DNA from: Moraxella macacae 0408225
GTDB taxonomy: Bacteria > Pseudomonadota > Gammaproteobacteria > Pseudomonadales > Moraxellaceae
Length of the DNA stretch: 64,000 nucleotides
Assembly: GCF_000320365.1 (NCBI RefSeq)
Contig: NZ_ANIN01000001.1
Span: 682,001-746,000 of the forward strand
Reading direction: 5' to 3'
Of the stretch, positions 10,047 to 19,205 are shown piece after piece; within the stretch, counting starts at the first letter, position 1; every line of letters begins with the position of its first letter. The notes below the pieces were generated by a model, which saw only the letters and a list, made by a program, of their open reading frames with translations, was not told the origin of the DNA and made no database searches. A program made the position numbers and the translations under genes.

Positions 10047-10154
10047 AAATAATTGTAACTAATCAAATAATTGTAACTAATCAAATAATTGTAACTAATC
10101 AAATAATTGTAACTAATCAAATAATTGTAACTAATCAAATAATCATAACCAATT
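10047..10154. repeat. 18-bp tandem repeat AAATAATTGTAACTAATC, 5 perfect + 1 degenerate copy
   Basis: Direct reading; lies between tyrS stop and the start of the FAD oxidoreductase (its 5' region). Confidence 0.97.
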
Positions 10155-10187
10155 AGGTGGCTATAAAGAGACGTTTGATTGAAAAAA

Positions 10188-11396
10188 TCAAACAAGCGTT
10201 ACTTTTGCATATGCTTTTTTACCAGCTTGGATAATGACTGTTTGGCCGGCGGTTAAGGCAAAACTGCTGTCTACAACCTCGCTGTCTACTTTTACCGCAC
10301 CGCGCGTTAATAAATCTTTGGCTTGAGCGGCGTTTTTGGCAAGATTTGCTTGATTGAGTACTTGAGCGATAAACAGTTGTTGCGTGTTGTTTAATTGTAG
10401 CGTAACTTCTGGCAAATCTATGGGTAACTCACCATCGGCCAAGCGATTGCCTGCTGATTTATGGGCGTTTTCGGCACTTTCTTTATCGTGAAAACGTTCA
10501 ATCAACTCAAGTGCCAAAATCCGTTTGATTTCTTGTGGATTGCGACCATTTGCCATTTCATCAAGCAAGCTGTGAATTTCATGCATCGGTTTAAAACTAA
10601 GCAACTCAAAGTAGCGGGCAATTAATGTATCGGGTATGGATAAAAGTTTTTGGTACATCATGCCTGCTGAATCGGTGATAGCAATGTAATTGCCAAGGGA
10701 TTTGCTCATTTTTTGTACACCGTCCAATCCTTCTAAAATTGGCATGGTGATACATACTTGAGGTTCTTGATTGTAGCGTCCTTGTAAAGTGCGTCCCATT
10801 AACAGGTTAAAAGTTTGGTCAGTGCCACCAAGCTCGACATCGGCATGCATGGCAATTGAATCATACCCTTGTACCAAAGGATACATAAATTCATGCAGCG
10901 AAATCGGCGTGTTGTTTTTAAAACGCTTAGAAAAATCATCACGCTCAAGCATTCTGGATACGGTTAATTGACTGGCAAGTCCAATCATATCGCCTGATGA
11001 CATTTTGTTAAACCAATCAGAATTAAACATAATGGTGGTTTTGTTTTGGTCTAAAATTTTAAAGACTTGTTCTGCGTAAGTTTGGGCGTTTTGTTTGATT
11101 TGTGCTTCAGATAACGGCGGTCTTGTGGCGTTTTTGCCAGACGGATCGCCGATGCGTGCGGTATAATCACCGATCAAAAACAACACTTCATGCCCTAAAT
11201 CTTGAAAATGACGCAGTTTATTTAACACCACTGTATGGCCAAGGTGCAGATCCGGAGCGGTTGGATCCATGCCAAGTTTGATACGCAAAGGGCGTTTTTG
11301 TGCAAGTTTTTGCATTAAATCTTCTTGAGAATAAATGTCTTGCACGCCGCGCATGATAAGTTTTAGTTGTTCATCGGCAGGTAAAAAAGCACTCAT
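10188..11396 (-). CDS. tyrS: Tyrosine--tRNA ligase
   Basis: [41 protein letters not shown]-terminal S4 domain. Confidence 0.97.
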   Translation of the reverse strand: MSAFLPADEQLKLIMRGVQDIYSQEDLMQKLAQKRPLRIKLGMDPTAPDLHLGHTVVLNKLRHFQDLGHEVLFLIGDYTARIGDPSGKNATRPPLSEAQIKQNAQTYAEQVFKILDQNKTTIMFNSDWFNKMSSGDMIGLASQLTVSRMLERDDFSKRFKNNTPISLHEFMYPLVQGYDSIAMHADVELGGTDQTFNLLMGRTLQGRYNQEPQVCITMPILEGLDGVQKMSKSLGNYIAITDSAGMMYQKLLSIPDTLIARYFELLSFKPMHEIHSLLDEMANGRNPQEIKRILALELIERFHDKESAENAHKSAGNRLADGELPIDLPEVTLQLNNTQQLFIAQVLNQANLAKNAAQAKDLLTRGAVKVDSEVVDSSFALTAGQTVIIQAGKKAYAKVTLV

Positions 11397-11483
11397 TGTT
11401 GTTATCCTTAAAAATTTGTGAAAATTGGGTGATAAAATTGAGCTATTTTAACAAAATTTAAGTAAAAAATCCCACAAAAAGCC

Positions 11484-11516
11484 AAAAAAATAGCCACGCC
11501 TAAGCATGACTATTTT
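11484..11516 (-). terminator. Intrinsic terminator downstream of the 11552..11980 gene
   Basis: Minus strand ATAGTCATGC-ttag-GCGTGGCTAT followed by T-run. Confidence 0.6.
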
Positions 11517-11551
11517 GTCTGATAAATTTGTAGATCAGTTGGCAACGCTTT

Positions 11552-11980
11552 TTACCGAACTCTTCTTGTCTGTTTGACGTTACAGCTTTTGTACAGGATT
11601 TCACTTGATGGTGAAGTTACGGTGGCAATGCTTGATCTGTGGTAATTTTTCAAGGTCAAAGCAGGTGTACTCAGGCTAAAGTTATTGTCATCACCAAAGG
11701 TTGTGTCTACATTGTCCGAGCGATTCATGTTATAAGGCATAAAACGTGGTTTGCCATTCAGTGATGCTTGGGCGTAAGTTGGTTGTTTTTGGGCGTTAAA
11801 ACCATAAATAACGGATAAATCCTTGCCACTTTGACATTGATAATCAACCTTGCGTTTATACACAGTTGATTTATCGGCTTCGTATGCATCGGTGGCAAAA
11901 TTTTCAGCAGAAGCAACACCTGACATGCCAATAATCAATGCAACAGCCGATAGAATTTTTGTGGAAATTGAAAGTTTCAT
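11552..11980 (-). CDS. Secreted protein resembling Neisseria Adhesin Complex Protein (ACP)/MliC-type lysozyme inhibitor
   Basis: Signal peptide; YQCQSGKDLSVIYGFNAQKQPTYAQASLNGKPRFMPYNMNRSDNVDTTFG...SEILYKSC resembles recalled ACP (CQQGKKVKVTYGFNKQGLTTYASAVINGKRVQMPVNLDKSDNVETFYG...). Confidence 0.7.
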   Translation of the reverse strand: MKLSISTKILSAVALIIGMSGVASAENFATDAYEADKSTVYKRKVDYQCQSGKDLSVIYGFNAQKQPTYAQASLNGKPRFMPYNMNRSDNVDTTFGDDNNFSLSTPALTLKNYHRSSIATVTSPSSEILYKSCNVKQTRRVR

Positions 11981-12164
11981 ATTGTTTATACCTTGATACC
12001 TTTTTTGTTAGAAAATTTTGGTTTAACAAATTTATGGTTAGTATAAGCCTAAATTTTAAAGGATAATATAATAAAATAGTAAATAAATCTTTCTAATAAT
12101 CGGTTTTTAGAAAAACAAGGCGGTTTTTGACATATTTTTTTACACTTTTGGCAAAAAACAATAA

Positions 12165-12240
12165 AACACGATCAACCAAAAACACGATCAACCAAAAACA
12201 CGATTAACTAAAACTTATTAACTAAAACTTATTAACTAAA
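12165..12240. repeat. 16-bp repeat x3 (AACACGATCAACCAAA) followed by 14-bp repeat x2 (ACTTATTAACTAAA)
   Basis: Direct reading. Confidence 0.9.
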
Positions 12241-12242
12241 AG

Positions 12243-13988
12243 TTATAACCCCAGTACGACTTTGGTTGCCACAGCAATTTGATATAAAATTTGTGAAATG
12301 CCACGTCCAATTTCCACGCGTTTGGTTTTTACAGTTGGCAATACCATGATTTGATCGCCTTGTTTTACCACATAATCGGTTTTTACCACCACGTTTTCGC
12401 CGTTCGGGTGAATGACGATGATGTTTTTCTTGTCAGCATTGGTGTTGTAACCGCCTGATTTGGCAATATAATCACCCACAGTCATGCTTGGATCAAAGGT
12501 GATCGCATTTTGAAAACGCACTTCACCGTTTACGGTTACCACGGAGGTTTTTTCTGGCACTTCGATAACATCGCCTTGTTCTAACAAAACGTCTTGCCAA
12601 GCGGTTTGTTGCACCACGATCATGCCATCAGGCTGTACCTTGCGCGCTTTGGTAATAAATCTGTCAATCATTTGGGCGTCGATTTGGCGTAAACTGGCTT
12701 CTTCTTTGGTGATGGATTGGGTTGCCAATGACATTTCTTGTAATTTGTCAAGAGCGGTGTTGATGTTGCGTTTTTGTTGCTCGGCGACGGATTTACGGTA
12801 GATTTTTAAGGCGGTTAAATTGGCGGTTTCACTTGGGCGAATTTGGGCAACGACGTCTTTTAAGGTTGCACCGTGTGGCAACACGACAACACCATTGCCA
12901 ACATGAGCACCACGCACCTGCACGCCAATGGTGCTGGCATAGCGATCGGAGGTTACCACAAATTTATCACCGTTATAAACTTTTAGATCTTTGGCTTCTT
13001 CTAAAGTGTAATACTCGCTTTTTAACGCACGATCAACCCCGCGTGAGATACTGATATTAGTGGCATTGGGCGTTGGATTGGCAATGTCTAAAATATCACT
13101 TACCGTCAGATTGTCTACATCAAATTCAAACGTATAAGCGTTTTGTACCTCGCCATCAATGCTAAAGGTTTTACGCTGTGGGGCAACGGTAATCACATCA
13201 CCATCTTCAAAGGAAAACGGTTCAAGTTGTCCTGCCAATAAAAATTTATACAAATTTACCTGTTGGGCGATGCGGCCATTACGGCGAATTTGAATGTCAA
13301 TATAACTGCCTCGTTTTGGGTCAACGCCCCCTGCACGGTCAATATAAGACAACACCGAATCGGCTGCAACACCTGAATAATAACCGGGTTGGTTGACAAA
13401 GCCTGTAACAAACACACGAACTGGCAAGGCTTCTTGTAAAGAGGCATACACACCGACATTGGCACGATAAATTTTACTTACGGCTGATTTTACCACGTTT
13501 TGCAAATTGCCATTACGCACCCCTGCAACATGGACAGGGCCAACATTTGGAATAAAAATATTGCCTTGTGGATCAACCGTCATGGTGGCAGAAAACTGAT
13601 ACGCTCCCCACATTCTAATCTGAATGTTATCACCTGAATTGATCACATAACTGCTGTTAAAATTTGCCCCAGAAGTACTGGCAAACGCGCCGCGAAACAT
13701 CTGGGCACCAAACATTTTGGTGTTATCACCTACAGCTTGGTAATTGCTTGTGGTGGTAATAATCGGCTGACTGTCAAGGGTTGCAGAATCTATTGCTTGT
13801 TGGGTGGCTTGGCTTTGCTGTTCAAATTGTTGATTGCTTTGGTTAATTGAATTGGTTTGCACCGGCGTGGTTAGGGGCGGTTGGTTAATTGGATCTTCTG
13901 CTGCAAAAACCGACGAAAATGGCATAAGTGTACATGCCAAAACGAGCGTTTTTACCTTGGGTAAACGTGATTGATTTTGAATTTTCAT
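12243..13988 (-). CDS. Capsule/polysaccharide export outer-membrane protein (KpsD/CtrA/Wza-type, SLBB domains)
   Basis: Signal peptide, VINSGDNIQIRMWGAYQFSATMTVDPQGNIFIPNVGPVHVAGV polysaccharide-export domain, repeated SLBB-like segments; first in-frame ATG after the ORF start taken as the start. Confidence 0.88.
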   Translation of the reverse strand: MKIQNQSRLPKVKTLVLACTLMPFSSVFAAEDPINQPPLTTPVQTNSINQSNQQFEQQSQATQQAIDSATLDSQPIITTTSNYQAVGDNTKMFGAQMFRGAFASTSGANFNSSYVINSGDNIQIRMWGAYQFSATMTVDPQGNIFIPNVGPVHVAGVRNGNLQNVVKSAVSKIYRANVGVYASLQEALPVRVFVTGFVNQPGYYSGVAADSVLSYIDRAGGVDPKRGSYIDIQIRRNGRIAQQVNLYKFLLAGQLEPFSFEDGDVITVAPQRKTFSIDGEVQNAYTFEFDVDNLTVSDILDIANPTPNATNISISRGVDRALKSEYYTLEEAKDLKVYNGDKFVVTSDRYASTIGVQVRGAHVGNGVVVLPHGATLKDVVAQIRPSETANLTALKIYRKSVAEQQKRNINTALDKLQEMSLATQSITKEEASLRQIDAQMIDRFITKARKVQPDGMIVVQQTAWQDVLLEQGDVIEVPEKTSVVTVNGEVRFQNAITFDPSMTVGDYIAKSGGYNTNADKKNIIVIHPNGENVVVKTDYVVKQGDQIMVLPTVKTKRVEIGRGISQILYQIAVATKVVLGL

Positions 13989-14057
13989 AAAGTTACCTTT
14001 TATATTTTTTAGCAATCATCTTAAACTTAGCAATCATCTTAAACAGGTTCGGTCAAT

Positions 14058-15179
14058 TTAATCACGGTGATCACGGATAATTGCCAAAATCAATTGCACA
14101 AAACCATAAAAAATCAACAAAAATGCAAGCGATGTCAAAATAATATACCAGTGGCGCGGATATAAAGATTCTTCGGCCTGAAACGGTGATGAAATCACAA
14201 TCAAGTTTTTCTTTTTGCGATTGGCTTCGGTTGTGGCTTTTTCAAGCGTTGTTAACGCCATTTTGTATTTTTCTTCAGCAAAAGCGGCACCGGCTTTGAT
14301 TTGTTCAAATTGTAGTGCTTTGCTGTTTAAGCGATTGTTGGTAGGCGAGGTAAGTTTGGCACGTTCTTGGGCGACTTGTTGTTCTACTGCTTTGATTTGG
14401 CTGCGCAACGACACAACTTGTGGTGCGTTTGGATTTAAATAGCTTAATAATTGGCGCTCTTCGGTGCGAAGTGAACTTAAATTAGCCTCAAGCCCTGAAA
14501 TCAAGCTATTTAACGCTCGAGCGGTACTTTCTGGATCTAAAATAGCATTGCGATTTTGGTAATCCAACACCGCCGCCTTAGCTTCGTTCATTTGTTTTTC
14601 GGCATCTTCAAGTTGTTTTTCGGCAAACGCGGTTTGTTCTTTTGCAAGTTTTTGTGAAATGTCATTGACAAAAGCTTCGCTGTGTTTTAATAAGGCTTGA
14701 TTCAACTCAAAAGCGTATTTTGGGGTAAAACCTTGGGTTTTTATGCTTAAAATATGCGTGGTTTGATCAAGTTCAACATGCACGCGTTTTTGAAAATACT
14801 CCAGCAATTCTTCTTTTGTTGGGTTTTCGCTAAGTTCATTAAGCAGATCTGATCCATCTAAGCGAAAATTTTCACGAAATTTAAATGTTGGATCTAATTT
14901 GGTAATCATATCGTTGGATAAGATATAACTGGTTAAATAGTTGCTATCTTCTACACTGGTACTAACCCCGCCAAGTAAAGCCACAAGCCCCGTGCCTGTG
15001 GGCATACTGTTGTCGTTGGTTTGTTTAACAACCACTTGTGATTGGCTAACGTAGCGCGGATGAGCAACAGCCAAGGTGTAAAAAATCACCAAAAGCCACG
15101 GTAATATCACCAAAACCAAGAATAAAAAACCTTGTTTTAGTTTCTTTTTGTTAAATTTATTTTTTAGACTGACTGACAT
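14058..15179 (-). CDS. Capsule export inner-membrane protein (KpsE/CtrB-type)
   Basis: Two TM segments, coiled-coil, SSPFQAEESLYPRHW C-terminal motif; operon context. Confidence 0.87.
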   Translation of the reverse strand: MSVSLKNKFNKKKLKQGFLFLVLVILPWLLVIFYTLAVAHPRYVSQSQVVVKQTNDNSMPTGTGLVALLGGVSTSVEDSNYLTSYILSNDMITKLDPTFKFRENFRLDGSDLLNELSENPTKEELLEYFQKRVHVELDQTTHILSIKTQGFTPKYAFELNQALLKHSEAFVNDISQKLAKEQTAFAEKQLEDAEKQMNEAKAAVLDYQNRNAILDPESTARALNSLISGLEANLSSLRTEERQLLSYLNPNAPQVVSLRSQIKAVEQQVAQERAKLTSPTNNRLNSKALQFEQIKAGAAFAEEKYKMALTTLEKATTEANRKKKNLIVISSPFQAEESLYPRHWYIILTSLAFLLIFYGFVQLILAIIRDHRD

Positions 15180-15828
15180 GTTCTTTATATACCTCGACTG
15201 CTTCTTTGGTGTCGTGATAGATCACCGCAGTTTGATTCATAAGTACAATTCCAATATCGCAATTTCGTTCAATATCGCCCAAATTGTGTGAAACCATCAA
15301 AAACCCCGACTGCTCACGGCGAGCTTGCAGTACTTCTTCGCTGCGTTTACGAAAGGCGGCATCACCGACAGCACCTGCTTCATCTACCATATAATAATCA
15401 AAGTCAAACGCCATACTTAGCCCAAATGTCAAACGCGAGCGCATGCCAGATGAGTAGCTTTTAACAGGCATATCAAAATACCTTCCTAAATCGGCAAATT
15501 CTTGCACAAAACGGATTTTTTCATCAATAAAATCACCGCTTGAGTACAAGCGACAAACAAAACGCACGTTTTGTCGACCGGTTAAACTGCCTTGAAATCC
15601 GCCTGCCACACCCACTGGCCACGAAATTGTACTGTTGGTAATGACTTGACCTTTATCGGGTTTGTCAAGACCACAAATGATGTTTAACAAGGTGGATTTG
15701 CCTGCACCATTACGCCCTAAAAGTCCAACGCTTTGTTTATCTTCAATCAACAAATTTAAATCTTTAAACAAATAATGCCGACCGTGCGGTGTCATAAAAG
15801 ATTTGGTAATATTATGAACCTTTATCAT
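15157..15828 (-). CDS. Capsule export ABC transporter ATP-binding protein (KpsT/CtrD-type)
   Basis: GLLGRNGAGKSTLLNIICGLDKPDKG, YSSGMRSRL, overlap with the downstream gene. Confidence 0.92.
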   Translation of the reverse strand: MIKVHNITKSFMTPHGRHYLFKDLNLLIEDKQSVGLLGRNGAGKSTLLNIICGLDKPDKGQVITNSTISWPVGVAGGFQGSLTGRQNVRFVCRLYSSGDFIDEKIRFVQEFADLGRYFDMPVKSYSSGMRSRLTFGLSMAFDFDYYMVDEAGAVGDAAFRKRSEEVLQARREQSGFLMVSHNLGDIERNCDIGIVLMNQTAVIYHDTKEAVEVYKEHVSQSKK

Positions 15829-15842
15829 GTTTGTTTTTACTC

Positions 15843-16664
15843 TTAACGCTTGCGGATAAAATCGTTTTCACAGGCTTTATACAGCAATAAACCGACAAAA
15901 TCTACCGCTATCATCCATTTAAAAAAATACCAAATATCAATATGATGGTTCGGATAAGTAGGCGACAATGAATGACGAATAAGTTCAATATTATGCACAA
16001 ACGGATTGTACAATAAATAATCTAAGTACGGCTGTGGTACAATGTGAATGGAATAAATAATCCCAGAGGCAAAATACAAAATGGTAAAAACAATGCTGAT
16101 AATTTTGCTAATCTCACCACCGTAATGTCCAACAACCATCATAATTAAAGCGACACCCAAGCTGAAAAAAAACAGCCCAATCCAACATAATAACACAATG
16201 TGCAGATTGGCAAAACTAATCGTTGTGCCAAAAAGCCCCCACAACATGCCAAGCAATAACCAAAAGGTAAAAAAGTAGATCAAAAACTCTAAAAATGAAC
16301 GTGCCAAAATCACATCAATATGTCGAACAGAGCGATACATGAGCAAACCGCGATTGGCGTCCACCGCTCCTAAAGCCCGGGTTGCGTTTTTTTGGAACAT
16401 AAAAAAAGGTATCATGCCTGATAACAAAAATAGTGGGTATTCCATACCAGGCAAAACACGTTTCATCACCGTACCAAAAATTATCACATACATTACCACC
16501 TGAAAAATAATCTCAAGCGGTGCCCAAAAATACCCCAAACGATAACCACCAAAACGTGTTTGTAACTCACGCATCAGCAGCGCATGAATAGACGCAAGCA
16601 TGACTTGTAAGCCATTGCGACGTTTGACAGGGCGATATGGAGGAAGTTGGATTGACATAAGCAC
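15843..16664 (-). CDS. Capsule export ABC transporter permease (KpsM/CtrC-type)
   Basis: RELQTRFGGYRLGYFWAPLEIIFQVVMYVIIFG and multiple TM segments. Confidence 0.92.
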   Translation of the reverse strand: MLMSIQLPPYRPVKRRNGLQVMLASIHALLMRELQTRFGGYRLGYFWAPLEIIFQVVMYVIIFGTVMKRVLPGMEYPLFLLSGMIPFFMFQKNATRALGAVDANRGLLMYRSVRHIDVILARSFLEFLIYFFTFWLLLGMLWGLFGTTISFANLHIVLLCWIGLFFFSLGVALIMMVVGHYGGEISKIISIVFTILYFASGIIYSIHIVPQPYLDYLLYNPFVHNIELIRHSLSPTYPNHHIDIWYFFKWMIAVDFVGLLLYKACENDFIRKR

Positions 16665-16862
16665 AAAATTTGACTCAAAAATATGCTATATAATAAAGCA
16701 TTTTGCAAAAAAAATGTATCAAAAAAAGTATTATTTTGTGTTTTTAGGGATAAATTGACAGTTTAAATTACATATTCTTACTAAGATGCTATACAATTAA
16801 CATACAATTGGCAGAAAAATTATGCTAATTTAAACCATATTTTTTTAAAAAAGGACATTCTT

Positions 16863-17279
16863 ATGGCAAAAATTTACGAAACAACCGCAACCAATACAGG
16901 TGCAAGAAACGGTGTGGCAACTTTATCCGACAGCGACAAAACCTTTAACCTGGTATCACCTGCAGATGAAAAGCAAGACGGCGTAAACCCTGAACAATTG
17001 TTTGCAATTGGTTATTCAGCGTGTTTTAATGGTGCGTTAGGTTTGGTTAAAAAAGCGTTTGGCAAAACGTTTGAAAATGAGGTACAAATCACCGTAGCAT
17101 TAAATAAAGAAGGTGATGACAATTTTTATTTGTCAGGCAACATTCACGTAATAGCAACAGGCGATGTAACCGATGAAGATTTACAAAAAATCGTTGCCAA
17201 AACCCACGAAATTTGTCCTTATTCTAAAGCGGTGCAAGGCAATGTAGACATGAAATTGTCAAGTGAAGTAAAACAGTAA
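16863..17279 (+). CDS. ohr: Organic hydroperoxide resistance protein (Ohr/OsmC family)
   Basis: VNPEQLFAIGYSACFNGAL and AKTHEICPYSKAVQGNV catalytic cysteine motifs. Confidence 0.92.
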   Translation: MAKIYETTATNTGARNGVATLSDSDKTFNLVSPADEKQDGVNPEQLFAIGYSACFNGALGLVKKAFGKTFENEVQITVALNKEGDDNFYLSGNIHVIATGDVTDEDLQKIVAKTHEICPYSKAVQGNVDMKLSSEVKQ

Positions 17280-17320
17280 AACATTGAAAAAGTTAAACTG
17301 TTAACGGTTAAAAATTTATC

Positions 17321-17349
17321 AAAAAACCTTTGTTTAGCAAAGGTTTTTT
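17321..17349 (+). terminator. Intrinsic terminator after ohr
   Basis: AAAAAACCTTTG-tttag-CAAAGGTTTTTT. Confidence 0.85.
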
Positions 17350-17503
17350 ATTTTCATCTGTTTATTTAAAAAAAGCCAAAAATACGCTACAATAACACGT
17401 TTGTTAAGCCTTATTAGTTATTAAACTTAGCGATTAAATTCAGCGCGATTAAATTCAGCGATTAAACTTATAACCTAAAAAATAAACTCACAACCTAAAA
17501 AAT

Positions 17504-18487
17504 ATGCCAAATTCACCCAATACGCAAAATCTTAACTTTTCTCATGAAACTGTGTTGTTAAACGAAACAGTGGCTGGGGTATTGGCGGTTAAATCACTGA
17601 ATGATTTACAAAAATCGGGCGAAAAAAAGCTGGGGGTTTTTGTGGATGCAACGTTTGGGCGTGGCGGACATAGCAGGCTTTTGCTTAATTTTTTGACCGA
17701 TGACTCAACTTTGGTTGTTTTTGACAAAGATCCGCAGGCGATAGAAGTTGCCAACAATCTTGCTAAAACTGACAAGCGTGTGCGCGTGGTGCATGACAGT
17801 TTTGCCAATATAAAAAGTGCGTTGCAACATTTAAATATTGACAGCGTAGATGGTATTATGGCGGATTTGGGCGTGTCAAGTCCACAGCTTGATGATGCTG
17901 GCCGCGGTTTTAGTTTTATGCGTGATGGCGTGGTGGATATGCGTATGGATACAAGTTGTGGGCAGTCCGTTGGTGAATGGTTAATGACGGTTGATGAACA
18001 AACGCTTGCCAATGTGCTGTATGAATACGGTGAAGAACGCCACAGTCGTAGAATTGCTAGGGCAATTAAACAAATGAGTGATTACAATTCTACTTTAGCG
18101 TTGGCTGAGGTTATCAAAAAAGCCCACCCAAATTGGCAAAAAGGCAAGCACCCTGCCACCCAGAGCTTTCAGGCAATGCGAATTTTTATCAATAATGAAT
18201 TGGACGATGTGCAAATTTTTTTAGATGATTGTATCAAGGTTTTAAAGCCTGGTGGCATACTTGCAGTCATTAGTTTTCATTCATTAGAAGATAGGATAAT
18301 TAAGCGGTTTTTTAACAATCACAGCAAAGGCTATCATGACGGTGATGACAAACTACCGATACCGCCTATCCGCCCAAAATACTTCGGTAAGCCTTGTCGT
18401 ATTGCACCAAGCGAGATAGAAATTAAGCACAATCTGCGTGCCAGAAGTGCGTATTTACGTTTTGCACCTCGTTTATCGCGGTGTTAA
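17504..18487 (+). CDS. rsmH: 16S rRNA (cytosine(1402)-N(4))-methyltransferase
   Basis: FVDATFGRGGHSRLLL, GIMADLGVSSPQLDDAGRGFSF, FHSLEDRIIKRFF. Confidence 0.96.
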   Translation: MPNSPNTQNLNFSHETVLLNETVAGVLAVKSLNDLQKSGEKKLGVFVDATFGRGGHSRLLLNFLTDDSTLVVFDKDPQAIEVANNLAKTDKRVRVVHDSFANIKSALQHLNIDSVDGIMADLGVSSPQLDDAGRGFSFMRDGVVDMRMDTSCGQSVGEWLMTVDEQTLANVLYEYGEERHSRRIARAIKQMSDYNSTLALAEVIKKAHPNWQKGKHPATQSFQAMRIFINNELDDVQIFLDDCIKVLKPGGILAVISFHSLEDRIIKRFFNNHSKGYHDGDDKLPIPPIRPKYFGKPCRIAPSEIEIKHNLRARSAYLRFAPRLSRC

Positions 18488-18566
18488 CAACGCCAATAAG
18501 CAAGCATTATCAGTATAATCATCAGTTAAATTTAACGCTTTAAGACTTAAAAACGGTGTAACAACC

Positions 18567-19148
18567 ATGCACAAAACCCAAGCCAATTCTCAGCCTGAAT
18601 CAATTCGTACGAGCTTTTTTGACAATGTAAAAGGCGTGGTTGAAAATTTTGTTAAACCGAAAAAAAACTCAACAGAAGTTGATAAAAAAACTACCGCCAA
18701 AAAACCAAGCAACGAGCCTGGTCAAAACCCAAAAACTGTACAAAATGACATTTATGAGATTTTGCAAAATGACTATCAGGGCATCAGTCCTTATTATGTG
18801 GCATTGTTGCTTTTGGTGATTGCAATTTTGTGGACAGGGACGCAGGTTGTGGAGCAGGTACAAGATTATCATGAAAATTACAGCAAATTGCAGGTGTTAA
18901 AAAAATCTTTTCGCCAAATGCAAGTGGAACGCCAGCGTCTATTGATTGAACAGCAAACTTTTAGTGCCACGCCACAAGTAACCAATCGTGCGGTATCAGA
19001 ATTAAACATGTTTTATCCCAATGTATCCGATCGCATTGTGATTAACAACGGTGCAGCACTTAAAAACAACACGACAAACAATGCCAAAAACAATGCAACA
19101 ACTTCTACAACCCAAACCATTGTCATTGACCCACGAACCCAACATTAA
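18567..19148 (+). CDS. ftsL: Cell division protein FtsL
   Basis: Single TM followed by a coiled-coil; position between rsmH and ftsI. Confidence 0.8.
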   Translation: MHKTQANSQPESIRTSFFDNVKGVVENFVKPKKNSTEVDKKTTAKKPSNEPGQNPKTVQNDIYEILQNDYQGISPYYVALLLLVIAILWTGTQVVEQVQDYHENYSKLQVLKKSFRQMQVERQRLLIEQQTFSATPQVTNRAVSELNMFYPNVSDRIVINNGAALKNNTTNNAKNNATTSTTQTIVIDPRTQH

Positions 19149-19205
19149 AACTTAAGCAACATTGCCAAAAATCAGGCAAGCATTTAGGCAAAATCAGGCA
19201 ACAAG

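Noticed and set aside
10047-10154. Possible CRISPR array from the regular repeats
   Set aside because: 18-bp units are contiguous with no spacers and there are no cas genes; it is a simple tandem array.
9998-10195. Minus-strand ORF with LISYNY repeats as a gene
   Set aside because: It is only the translation of the intergenic tandem array; no RBS or protein family signal.
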